A stretch of DNA of 64,000 nucleotides from Paraflavitalea sp966211765. GTDB taxonomy: Bacteria; Bacteroidota; Bacteroidia; Chitinophagales; Chitinophagaceae. Location: positions 248,001 through 312,000 of the forward strand of contig CBIHOV010000002.1 in NCBI GenBank assembly GCA_966211765.1. The letters run 5' to 3'. Under the pieces are notes generated by a model that did not search any database, was not told the DNA's origin, and saw nothing but the letters and a program-made list of their open reading frames with translations. Numbering within the stretch: the stretch's first letter is position 1; each line of letters starts with the position of its first letter. This document shows positions 8,093-16,893 of the stretch, one piece after another. A program made the translations under genes and the position numbers.

Positions 8093-9958
8093 ATGAACCT
8101 GGTGAACCAATCTGCTTTCCTAAAGGCATTGGGATGGTCACTATTAGACAGCCTGTGGCAAATGGGAGTTTTATGGCTGCTCTATGTTTTGCTGACTGCC
8201 AATGGAAAAAAATTCAACGCCCGCCAACGCCATTCACTGGCTTTGTTATCATTGGCCGGGGGTTCCTGCTGGTTTCTCCTGACGCTCGTGATCAATTTCT
8301 ATAAGGCAGCCGCTACTCCGCAATTCGTGACCCTGTTGGTCAATGCCGGAGAAGCTGTTGCCACGCCCGCTTCCCTGAAAAGCAATATTGCCACCTGGCT
8401 CGAGCTGGTGCTCCCCTTCCTGTCGGTAGCTTACCTGCTGATCACTGCCTGGCTCTTCTTTCGATTCTATCGTCAATACCGTTATACACGACAATTATTC
8501 CACCAGGGCCTCCAAAAGATAAACCCTGAATGGCGCGTATTCCTCCAGGAGTCGGTGCAGCACATGAGTATCCCCCGGAAAGTAACCATCTGGTTATCTT
8601 CCATGGTCGATACACCGCTCACCATTGGTTTCTGGAAGCCGGTTATCTTATTACCGGTAGCCGCCGTTAACAACCTCTCCATTGAACAAACAGAAGCTAT
8701 TATACTGCATGAACTGAATCATATCAGGCGCAATGATTACCTGGTCAACCTGCTCATTGCCTGTTCGGATATCGTTTTGTTCTTCAATCCTTTTGCACAA
8801 TTGTTTTCCGGTATCATCCGCCGGGAAAGGGAACACAGTTGCGATGACATGGTATTGCAGTTCCGGTACGATGCTTCCCAATACGCCCGGGCATTGTTAA
8901 CCCTGGAAAAAAGCCGGTCGGGCATCTCCCCTGCACTGGCTGTAGCAGCCACCGGCAGAAGCCATACCTTACTGCTCAATCGCGTAAAACGGATGCTCAC
9001 CAATGAGCCCGTAACGGCTCCGCTGAACCAAAAATTGATGGCATGGCTGCTCTCGGCCATTCTGATAGGCTTTATTGGCTTGTACAATCCGGGCAGGGCA
9101 ATTGTCACTACCATCAGGGAAGTGGCCGTAAATGCACCGGAAAGCCCTGTAAATGAATTTGCTGCTGATATCAGCACACCAGCGCCACAACCGGAGGCCA
9201 AACCCCTGGCGCTTCAGATAAATGAAATAATCATTCCGGATACAGAAAAATTGATCAGAGCGGCAGTTGCTGAAGCATTGCCTGATGCCGAAGATATGGA
9301 CGACGATACAGACGAGGAAGAATTTGCCACTGCCGGACAGGGCCTGGCCTCTTCTGTGCGGTTCGCCAAAGAAATGGTATCATTTGTAAGTTCACCGGAA
9401 ATGCGCGACTACTCCATGCAGGCTACCCAGGAGGCCCTGGCTGCTGTAGGTTCAGTCGCCACACATCCTTATGTGCCAGGTAACAGCTTCCTGATCCAGG
9501 CGCTGGAAGATACCCTGCTCCCCAAAAAGTACACCATGAGTGTATCTGAAAAGCAGGCCAGGGATGCCATGGACAAAGCGTTGAAAGCCTTACAGGTAAT
9601 TGACTGGCAAAAAGTAGAAAAAGAACTCAGTACCTCCGCTGGTACCGTAGATATCAAGCAACTGCAAAACGAGATCAGGAAAGCCTTTAAGGAAGTTGAC
9701 TGGAAGAAGATCAATGTAGAAACAGAAAAAGCCCTTCAGGAAACCAGTAAAGAGCTGGTAGAAGAACAAGCCTTGCTGAGGACACAATTGGAGCGCTATA
9801 ACCAGGTACGCCAGGAAAAACAGGAAAAGATCAACCAGGTGCAATACCAGATATTGATGGACAGGCTGAATGACAATGAAAAGAACAGTACCTGCGATCA
9901 GGAAAAACCGGTTAATCAACAAAAGACCGTGAAGAAGAAAAAGATCGTGATTATCTAA
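8093..9958 (+). CDS. BlaR1-type M56 membrane metalloprotease with a coiled-coil tail
   Basis: 621 residues. Several membrane helices in the first 130 residues are followed by the zinc protease site H206-E-L-N-H210 and the downstream EREHSCDD (245-252), both typical of peptidase family M56. Another membrane helix lies near residues 320-340. The rest differs from classical BlaR1: there is no penicillin-binding sensor domain. Instead the last 280 residues are an acidic linker (EDMDDDTDEEE) and charged helical sequence rich in Lys, Glu and Gln that probably forms coiled coils. It is co-transcribed with the BlaI-type repressor, which is its likely cleavage target or partner. The signal sensed is unknown. 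Confidence 0.9.
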   Translation: MNLVNQSAFLKALGWSLLDSLWQMGVLWLLYVLLTANGKKFNARQRHSLALLSLAGGSCWFLLTLVINFYKAAATPQFVTLLVNAGEAVATPASLKSNIATWLELVLPFLSVAYLLITAWLFFRFYRQYRYTRQLFHQGLQKINPEWRVFLQESVQHMSIPRKVTIWLSSMVDTPLTIGFWKPVILLPVAAVNNLSIEQTEAIILHELNHIRRNDYLVNLLIACSDIVLFFNPFAQLFSGIIRREREHSCDDMVLQFRYDASQYARALLTLEKSRSGISPALAVAATGRSHTLLLNRVKRMLTNEPVTAPLNQKLMAWLLSAILIGFIGLYNPGRAIVTTIREVAVNAPESPVNEFAADISTPAPQPEAKPLALQINEIIIPDTEKLIRAAVAEALPDAEDMDDDTDEEEFATAGQGLASSVRFAKEMVSFVSSPEMRDYSMQATQEALAAVGSVATHPYVPGNSFLIQALEDTLLPKKYTMSVSEKQARDAMDKALKALQVIDWQKVEKELSTSAGTVDIKQLQNEIRKAFKEVDWKKINVETEKALQETSKELVEEQALLRTQLERYNQVRQEKQEKINQVQYQILMDRLNDNEKNSTCDQEKPVNQQKTVKKKKIVII

Positions 9959-10018
9959 GCAGGATTGGTTTTTAGGTGTTAGCCTTAGCTTTGAAAACTG
10001 CATGGACCAACTTATAAC

Positions 10019-10049
10019 AACAAGGTCGCCCGATAAAGGCGACCTTGTT
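10019..10049. terminator. bidirectional terminator after the M56 protease gene
   Basis: A perfect 12-bp stem (10019-10030 with 10038-10049) around a 7-nt loop, followed by ATTTG on the plus strand. It lies between convergent genes and probably serves both. Confidence 0.85.
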
Positions 10050-10070
10050 ATTTGTATAGCCTACCCTGCT

Positions 10071-11174
10071 TTATTGTACCCTTACTTTTTCCTGCCTGCT
10101 TTCTTTATCGGTTTGAAGGATCACGATATACATTCCCTTGGCAAAACGGGAGGTATTAACAGACACATGGTTCAACCCGGGCGTAAGCCGATGCTGCGCC
10201 TGGTGAACAATGCCCCCACCCGATCCCACTATTTTTATCTGCGCCTGTTGATTGGCATTGGAATAAACTTCCAGGTTGATAGCGCCGGGAACGGTGATGA
10301 TGCGGATATTATTTTCTGATACCTCCTTCACTTGCGCCATGTTTGAATACTGCAGATCCCCATTCAGATCAGTTTGCTTAAGCCGGTACCAGGTGGTGGC
10401 ACCCACAAGGCGGGCCGCATCCCTGAAAGAATAGGACAATAAGGTATTGCTGTTGCCACCCGGTGCGGAAGAAGTCACTTTACCCAGCATTTCCCAACTG
10501 CTGCCATTGGCCGAACGCTGTACTTCGAAACCTGCATTGTCCTGTTCGGAAGCGGTTTTCCAGGTAAGTAGTACCCCGGCAGGATCCCGTCGTGCTGTAA
10601 AATCGATAAGACTAACCGGTACCAGTATATTATTATTCGGATATCCGGTGATGCCTGTACAACCACTGGCCGTAAAGCCCAGGCCAGGCGTCACAATCCC
10701 GAACGGAGCATAGTTGTTGGAGAACTTGGGCTCGCAGGTTGGTGAGCTGCAGCTAATAAGAGCCGTAGATGTGGAGGTGCCTGTAGTAATAGACATGTCA
10801 ACAGCGCTAATAGCCAATCCGCCGGCACAGTTCACTGAACCAAATAAATTTATTCTTCCTCCCTGGAGTATCTGGATATTGCCGGTGCCGTTGATACTGC
10901 CTGCGAACCTAAAAGTAACACCGCTGGCAATACGCATCGTTCCATTGATGATGAGGGAATTAACCGCTGAATTGGCACAGGCGCCAGGGAAATTGGACGC
11001 AGCACCCATACAAAAATTGCTGTTGATGCACAAAACCTGGCCTGCCGGGACGGTAAATGAAGCTGGTCCTCCGACAAGGTTGGCTTCAGTAAAATCGCAT
11101 TGGGCATTACTTTTCTGTGAAAAGGCGCAAAACAGAACCAGGCAACAAAATAGAAAGCGTCTTAAATTTTTCAT
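10071..11174 (-). CDS. secreted protein with type IX (type A) sorting domain
   Basis: 367 residues from the ATG at 11174, chosen because it opens a good signal peptide (MKNLRRFLFCCLVLFCAFSQ); a start at 11261 would add 29 unlikely residues. The mature N-terminal half is Gly-rich with short repeated beta strands (SLIINGTMRIASG, FRFAGSINGTGNIQILQGG), as in secreted beta-helix proteins. A fibronectin-like region follows (LIDFTARRDPAGVLLTWKTASEQDNAGFEVQRS), and the last 70 residues form a C-terminal sorting domain ending MYIVILQTDKESRQEKVRVQ. The protein is expected to leave the cell through the type IX system and be anchored at the surface. No enzymatic motif was seen. Confidence 0.85.
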   Translation of the reverse strand: MKNLRRFLFCCLVLFCAFSQKSNAQCDFTEANLVGGPASFTVPAGQVLCINSNFCMGAASNFPGACANSAVNSLIINGTMRIASGVTFRFAGSINGTGNIQILQGGRINLFGSVNCAGGLAISAVDMSITTGTSTSTALISCSSPTCEPKFSNNYAPFGIVTPGLGFTASGCTGITGYPNNNILVPVSLIDFTARRDPAGVLLTWKTASEQDNAGFEVQRSANGSSWEMLGKVTSSAPGGNSNTLLSYSFRDAARLVGATTWYRLKQTDLNGDLQYSNMAQVKEVSENNIRIITVPGAINLEVYSNANQQAQIKIVGSGGGIVHQAQHRLTPGLNHVSVNTSRFAKGMYIVILQTDKESRQEKVRVQ

Positions 11175-11431
11175 ACAGAGGCATTTGGATAATTGGATAA
11201 AAGATGATAGCTGTGTCGAATTGATCACAGGGTTGGGGTTGGGCATGGGGGAAGGCGCCAAATAATGGTGGCGTTAAGGAGGAAAGGTCCTGGCGATGGG
11301 AAATGTGGTGCGGGAAACTAGCTTCTGAAGACTAAATTACATTTTTTGGCAATCCCGGCACAATAAAATAACAATCAGCCTATTAAATGCCATTAAAATA
11401 TTCCATAAGTATCCGACAAAGCATAAAAAAA

Positions 11432-11459
11432 CGCAGGCCAGGGAATTCCCTGGCCTGCG
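11432..11459 (-). terminator. intrinsic terminator of the FKBP gene
   Basis: A perfect 12-bp GC-rich stem (11432-11443 with 11448-11459) around AATT. On the minus strand it is followed by a run of seven T, and it lies 34 nt past the FKBP stop. The rest of the 11175-11493 gap shows no gene. Confidence 0.9.
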
Positions 11460-11493
11460 CTTTTACTTATATTTTGAACCTTGCGGTTATTGC

Positions 11494-11973
11494 TTACTTA
11501 ACGTCCAGTAATTCCACATCAAATACCAACACCGAATTGCCTGGTAGCACTACCGTGTTGCCATCCTTAATGTCGTCACAGCCATAGGCCAATGATGGAG
11601 GGATGATCAGCTTGATCTTACCACCTTTTTTGATCTTGGGGATCCCGATCTGCCAGCCAAGGATCAACCGGTTGAGGGGATATTCAAGGCTATTGCTGCT
11701 GTCGAAAACGGTATTATTAGTGAGTTTGCCGGCATATTTCACCACTACAACAGAACTAACTGTAGGCGCTGTGCCGGTACCGGGCTCAATGATCTGATAA
11801 TATATTCCGCTGGCATCTTTGGTAGCTGTTATCCCATTGGCAGTAATATAGGCCTGCATTTTGGCATCATCTTCGGTTGCCGAGGTAGGAGTACATCCAC
11901 CACTGTCTTTCTTACTACACCCGGCTAATGCCAGGGCCATTACCACACTGAAAACAATACTGAATAAACGCAT
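11494..11973 (-). CDS. FKBP-type peptidyl-prolyl isomerase lipoprotein
   Basis: 159 residues. The N-terminus is a lipoprotein signal with lipobox ALAGC (Cys19) followed by a Lys/Ser/Gly linker. The FKBP fold is recognisable from SGIYYQIIEPGTG, VVVKYAGKLTNNTVFDSS, LILGWQIGIPKIKKGGKIKL and IPPSLAYG. Family enzymes speed cis-trans isomerisation of prolyl bonds in folding proteins. The lipid anchor places it in the periplasm or outer membrane, where it may assist envelope protein folding. It is a single gene with its own terminator. Confidence 0.92.
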   Translation of the reverse strand: MRLFSIVFSVVMALALAGCSKKDSGGCTPTSATEDDAKMQAYITANGITATKDASGIYYQIIEPGTGTAPTVSSVVVVKYAGKLTNNTVFDSSNSLEYPLNRLILGWQIGIPKIKKGGKIKLIIPPSLAYGCDDIKDGNTVVLPGNSVLVFDVELLDVK

Positions 11974-12015
11974 GTAGAAAAGTTTAGCAGCAAATATAAT
12001 ATTCGACGCGGTATT

Positions 12016-12765
12016 TTAATATATTAGATAATCTGATATATCTGCAGCAATCTGCTCTGGTGTAGCATCTTTCCTCCACCCTGCTTCCTTGTATTTTTTG
12101 AGCAGCACTTCGGCCAATTCCATCTTTGTGTATTGTTTTCCCTTCCTGACCGTTGGCGGAACGATCTTTGACTCATCAATACTGGCTATTTCGATCCGGG
12201 TGGCAAACCAGGTAGTGTAAAGGCGGGGAATGGCGAGGCCCAATATCATGCCGGGCAGCCCGGAAACCAATTCAGGGCCACCCTGGGGAATGATCTCCGG
12301 ACAATAAAACGCCACTACATATACACTATCATAGATACGACCAACAGCCTTGCGGCAATTCCATCCGGCAATTTTCCGGGTCTCATTTTCAAACTTCCAT
12401 TTTATGGCATGCACGCTGTCGGCCAATAAATAGTAATCATCTAACTGACGCCGTTTGGAAACGAATTTCTTTGTTTCAAGGTCTACGTAGACCTCATTTT
12501 CATTAAGGTATCGGGAAGGGGTAAGTCCTTTACGACCGGGCTGATATACAGAACGATCCCAGGCAAACAAAAGCTCACGATAACTTACATCATACTCCGG
12601 CAGGGAAGCTATAAAAGGGCTGCTGCTGCGGTCTTCATCATCATACATGCGCTTGTTGTTGCGCCTGATCTCATACTCTATCTTGCCACGGGTAACGAAA
12701 TCCTGTGCGCTGATGCTGGCAACCACCGGAAATAAAAATACTCCTAAAAGGATGAGCTGTTTCAT
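12016..12765 (-). CDS. GLPGLI family protein
   Basis: 249 residues with a signal peptide (1-20, ending ISAQ). The family-naming motif is present as SGLPGMILGLAIP near residue 180, and the opening FVTRGKIEYEIRRNNKRM is also typical. The function of the family is unknown; members are exported and very often lie directly behind an outer-membrane barrel gene, as here (77 nt after the 924-residue receptor-like gene), which suggests joint function in the outer membrane. Confidence 0.9.
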   Translation of the reverse strand: MKQLILLGVFLFPVVASISAQDFVTRGKIEYEIRRNNKRMYDDEDRSSSPFIASLPEYDVSYRELLFAWDRSVYQPGRKGLTPSRYLNENEVYVDLETKKFVSKRRQLDDYYLLADSVHAIKWKFENETRKIAGWNCRKAVGRIYDSVYVVAFYCPEIIPQGGPELVSGLPGMILGLAIPRLYTTWFATRIEIASIDESKIVPPTVRKGKQYTKMELAEVLLKKYKEAGWRKDATPEQIAADISDYLIY

Positions 12766-12842
12766 ATAATTTCAATCTTACTCAATTCGTACTAAATCCA
12801 TGTATTCGCGTTTAACCCGCGTAATCTGTGATAATTCCGCGC

Positions 12843-15617
12843 TTATATGGGCTTCGTAAAATTCCAGGTCAGAGTAAGCAACCAATACCGCTTTAATACA
12901 AACCGGTTGCTTTCGCTGGTATAATTGCCCGAAATATTGCGTGAATAGCCTGTATTATTGTTCAGAATATCATTCACTGAAAACCGTACGCTGGCCATAT
13001 CGCTCTTAAGGAACTTTTTCTGAAAGAATGCGTTCCACTGTATAATGTTTATGCTGGAATTAAAAGAACTGTTCTTAGGTTGAAAAGTAAAATTACATTC
13101 TGATCCCAGTTCCATCTTGAACGGTAAATAAAAATTGTTGTTCAGGGTATGGGTATGTGAAACCGTACGGTTGGTTTTGTTCCCCACTACATTCGAACGT
13201 CCCACATTGTAATTGATGGAAGCAGCATAAGAAGTGGTCATCACATCCTTCCAGTCGTGGGCCAGCGATGCACGCGTGCTCAAATTCAGTGACTCGCTCT
13301 TTATTTTTCTGTCATTCTGGATAGAATAATTTCCATACTTACTGACGTTGGTACTGATAGAAGGACGCAAGTGCCATTTTTTGTATTGCCAGTTGTACCC
13401 AACGCTGCCATTAACCCCAACAATACCATCCATATTGATATACCGGCTTACATTGCGGTTCTGGGCATCTATGGTCCGCTCGCTGGTAACGGCGTTGTCT
13501 GTATAGTTAACAGAAAAATACCCATATAGGTAGCCTTGGGTTATCATGTTGTATTTATTAAAATTAAGGCTCCCTGAATGTCTGAAACCTGGCTGCAGAT
13601 CGGGATTACCCACTTGCACATACAAACGGTCGCTGGTTCTACGCAATGGTTGTAACTGTTCAATAGAAGGTTGCACCGTTTGCCCATTATAGTTCAGTGT
13701 CAGACTCGTGTTTTTGGGAAGCCTTAAGGACACAACCACCTGAGGCGCTACATTGATAAACCGCCTCTTTGTTTCTTCTTTTGTACCATTGTTCATTTGC
13801 TCCAGGCTGGTATGAAATAGCTTGCTACCGGCATTGATACTGATGCCTTTCCGGGCCCAGTTGAGGGTAGCGCCTATGATATGGGTATTGACTGTAAAAT
13901 CATAATTATTGCTCAGGCTGTCAATTCGCTCCACGTATTTCCCATTGGCATTATTAAACGTATTGAATACGTTGGCCGATTGGGCTGTTTTCCAGCCATA
14001 CTCTACAGATATGCCGAATTCCTTTGTAAACTTATCCGTGTAAACACCCCTGGCTGCATAGGATTGAGTAGGGTTGCTTGTTTGCTGAAGCTGGTCGAGC
14101 GTATCTGCATTTTTGTAATTGCCCGAATTCGGATCGTAATAATTGGTAGCTGCAAAAGCATAATTGTTTGCGCTGCTTTTGGCGTAGTCCTGCTGGAACG
14201 TCAAAGACAATGTTCTGCCCTCTTTCCTGAATTTGCGCTGGTAATTGATATTGCTGCCGAATTTCCTGTTGTTGCTTGCCCTGCTGTTAATCTGTTCGTT
14301 GGCATTTACACGGAAACCTTTTTCATTTTTTGATCCTGATGAAGAATAAGTATTGGAGCTTTGGTCTCCAACAGAACCATTGACCGAGACTTTGAGGAGA
14401 GTAAAAGAATCGAGCGCGAAAGTAACGCTGCCACTCCCCTTTTGCATAAAACTGTGGGACTTATCACGGCTTTCTCCGATACTGGTAAAGCCGGTACCAT
14501 CGGGCAGCACATTGGTATTGGTATAATTGCTCCACCCATTGGCATTCACCTCTTTTGCCCGGTAATTGGCAAATACCTTCCCCCTGTCGCCATTCCATTT
14601 GTCCGAGAAATGGGCGCCACCATACAAGACAGCTGGCAATCCATTTCCATAATAACCATCAATATCGTCATTATTGTTACTGTAATAGTACACACCACCC
14701 GTACCGTCGCTGATCATTTCATAATCCTGTGCCACATATTTGCTCATGTCGGCATAGCCCAGCGCCTGTTTGCCTGTTTTGGCAGACACTCCAAATACAG
14801 AGATCTTTTGGGTACCACTGAATAAAGCCCCCATGGCCTCATGCTGGTAATAATCTTTGCCATCGGCACCTGCAGACAGTTTACCGAAATAGCCATTCTT
14901 CTTATTTTTCTTGAGTTTCAGGTTAATGGTTTTATTGCGCGTACCATCGTCCATACCCGTGAATTTCGACTGCTCGCTTCTCTCGTCAAATACCTGCACC
15001 TTATCCACGGCTCCGGCCTGCAGGTATTTCATGGCCAGGCCCGGATCGTCAGAGAAAAACTCATCGCCATCCACCAATACTTTTTGTACTTCCTGGCCCT
15101 GGGCTTTTATTTTACCATCTTTTTCCACCTCTATACCCGGCAGGCGCTTTAGCAGTTCTTCTACATTGGAGCCGGGCTTTACAGCAAAACTATCCGCATT
15201 GTATTCCAGGGTATCACCCCGCATGCGGATGGCAAAACCAGCTCTCACCACCACTTCCTCCAATAGCTGGGCTTCTGTGATCATGTATACATTGCCCAGA
15301 TCGATCTTTGAAGTATCCGTCACGGTGATATCATGCAGGAAATCGGCCATCTTTGGATAAGCGATCATGACAGTATATTTCCCGGAGGGTATATTGGTGA
15401 GCCCAAATTCACCTTCAACATTTGTCCGGATAGCACGGTACAAGGTGCTGTCTTTTTTATTGATCAGGGCTACGATGGAATGGTTTAGTTTCTTCTTTTC
15501 GGCAGTATCCAGTACAATTCCTTTGAGTAGATTTTTTTGAGCTTGCGCAGGTAGGATTGCGATGATCAGTATTAGTAGGCCAATACAGGTCTTGATAAGG
15601 CGATGTGCAGCCGGCAT
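12843..15617 (-). CDS. outer-membrane beta-barrel protein with carboxypeptidase-like N-terminal domain
   Basis: 924 residues. A signal peptide (ending AQA) is followed by a carboxypeptidase-regulatory-like domain (about 28-115, LKGIVLDTAEKKKLNHSIV), a plug-like domain (about 140-230, VEELLKRLPGIEVEKDG, VLVDGDEFFSDDP) and a long barrel ending in Trp-rich WLLTLTWNFTKPI. This matches the TonB-receptor-related barrel family (OMP_b-brl_3 type) of Bacteroidota. No TonB box could be recognised with certainty. With the GLPGLI gene behind it, it forms a two-gene unit. The substrate is unknown; peptides or metals are common guesses for such pairs. Confidence 0.88.
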   Translation of the reverse strand: MPAAHRLIKTCIGLLILIIAILPAQAQKNLLKGIVLDTAEKKKLNHSIVALINKKDSTLYRAIRTNVEGEFGLTNIPSGKYTVMIAYPKMADFLHDITVTDTSKIDLGNVYMITEAQLLEEVVVRAGFAIRMRGDTLEYNADSFAVKPGSNVEELLKRLPGIEVEKDGKIKAQGQEVQKVLVDGDEFFSDDPGLAMKYLQAGAVDKVQVFDERSEQSKFTGMDDGTRNKTINLKLKKNKKNGYFGKLSAGADGKDYYQHEAMGALFSGTQKISVFGVSAKTGKQALGYADMSKYVAQDYEMISDGTGGVYYYSNNNDDIDGYYGNGLPAVLYGGAHFSDKWNGDRGKVFANYRAKEVNANGWSNYTNTNVLPDGTGFTSIGESRDKSHSFMQKGSGSVTFALDSFTLLKVSVNGSVGDQSSNTYSSSGSKNEKGFRVNANEQINSRASNNRKFGSNINYQRKFRKEGRTLSLTFQQDYAKSSANNYAFAATNYYDPNSGNYKNADTLDQLQQTSNPTQSYAARGVYTDKFTKEFGISVEYGWKTAQSANVFNTFNNANGKYVERIDSLSNNYDFTVNTHIIGATLNWARKGISINAGSKLFHTSLEQMNNGTKEETKRRFINVAPQVVVSLRLPKNTSLTLNYNGQTVQPSIEQLQPLRRTSDRLYVQVGNPDLQPGFRHSGSLNFNKYNMITQGYLYGYFSVNYTDNAVTSERTIDAQNRNVSRYINMDGIVGVNGSVGYNWQYKKWHLRPSISTNVSKYGNYSIQNDRKIKSESLNLSTRASLAHDWKDVMTTSYAASINYNVGRSNVVGNKTNRTVSHTHTLNNNFYLPFKMELGSECNFTFQPKNSSFNSSINIIQWNAFFQKKFLKSDMASVRFSVNDILNNNTGYSRNISGNYTSESNRFVLKRYWLLTLTWNFTKPI

Positions 15618-15759
15618 GCAGATTAATTGGTTTGTGTTAGGGGTTGCTCAAATATAGGAATTGCCCATCTCCTTTTCCACACCTGAACCTGCCGGACAAC
15701 CGATTAATGAATTATTTAACAAATGCAGGAAAACAATAAAGTAATAAGGTGGTAATCAC

Positions 15760-16782
15760 TTACCACACATTCTTCGGGCACCAGTCGCCGTATTTATTAC
15801 CGATGAGAAAACCAATCATGATCTCATGGGTGCCTTTACTCACTGTATTGAGGTTGGAAGTAGTATAGTCATAGGCATAGCCCACATTCAGGGTATTTGA
15901 AATATTCATGCCTATCATACCGGCAAAGCCCTCTCCGGTCCTATAAGAAGCGCCTATCCATGCCAGGTCCTGGTATTGCAGCTTCAGGTTGAGATCGGCC
16001 TGAAGCGGCAAAGGCTTGATGTATTTTACCAATATAGAAGGGATCAGGTTAAAATCATCATCCAGTAAGAAGCGGTAACCTGCTGTACCAAACAGGTGGG
16101 GCACAAACTTACCATCCCGGGCTACCACACTGCTGTTGGCAAAATTCACCTTTTGCGGAATGAGCTGCTGGGCCGATATGCCCACAAAATAATCGGCCGA
16201 ATACAGATATAGTCCGGCATTGAAATCCGGCTTAAAATTGTTGATCTCTCCACTGGTGTAAATAGCCGGATCAACGGGCGCCTGTATGCCTAAGAATACT
16301 TTATCAGTATTGAGGCTAAGGTTGGTAAAGCCTGCTCCAAAACCAGCTGCCAGGCTGGTGCGCGCACTGATGCCGATGTGATAAGCATAGGTGGCATAGG
16401 CAGAAAAATTATTAAGCGGCCCGGTACGGTCATTGATCAATTGTAATCCAATACCATGGTGAGGAGCTGCTGCTTCATAATTCTCCCAATAACTTTTTCC
16501 CCGGGGATTTTCACCCGGCACCCGGTAAGAAGTAGCAGAAGTTCGGTAATCCTTTTTGCCAATAGGGCCATGAATGGTGACATAGGTGGTAACAGGCGCG
16601 CCGTCAAATCCTACCCATTGGTGACGATGACTGGCCTTCACATCAATATAATTTTCAATACCGGTAACTGCAGGATTAAGTATATACTGGTTCAATATAT
16701 ACTGGGTGTAATGCGGCTTCTGTTGCGCCTGCGCACCCACACATAGCATGATGCCACAAAAGCAGGCCATTATGTTCTTCAT
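15760..16782 (-). CDS. PorP/SprF family type IX secretion protein
   Basis: 340 residues. A signal peptide (ending GAQAQ) leads into the family opening KPHYTQYILNQYILNPAVTGIENYIDV, followed by an outer-membrane barrel with repeated YSADYFVGISAQQL-type strands and the ending TKGTHEIMIGFLIGNK. PorP/SprF proteins in the outer membrane work with the type IX system to present large adhesins such as SprB. The gene lies 111 nt downstream of a 1422-residue adhesin with the matching class of C-terminal domain, which is the usual adhesin plus SprF pairing. Confidence 0.93.
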   Translation of the reverse strand: MKNIMACFCGIMLCVGAQAQQKPHYTQYILNQYILNPAVTGIENYIDVKASHRHQWVGFDGAPVTTYVTIHGPIGKKDYRTSATSYRVPGENPRGKSYWENYEAAAPHHGIGLQLINDRTGPLNNFSAYATYAYHIGISARTSLAAGFGAGFTNLSLNTDKVFLGIQAPVDPAIYTSGEINNFKPDFNAGLYLYSADYFVGISAQQLIPQKVNFANSSVVARDGKFVPHLFGTAGYRFLLDDDFNLIPSILVKYIKPLPLQADLNLKLQYQDLAWIGASYRTGEGFAGMIGMNISNTLNVGYAYDYTTSNLNTVSKGTHEIMIGFLIGNKYGDWCPKNVW

Positions 16783-16893
16783 GTCACAGGTTTACGTTGG
16801 TTTGAAAATTGCTTTCTATTTGATCCTTTGCTATTGCCTCATCGCCTCCCTACCCTGTTCGCCTCCTTATCTTTTGCCTCTACGTATTGGCGC

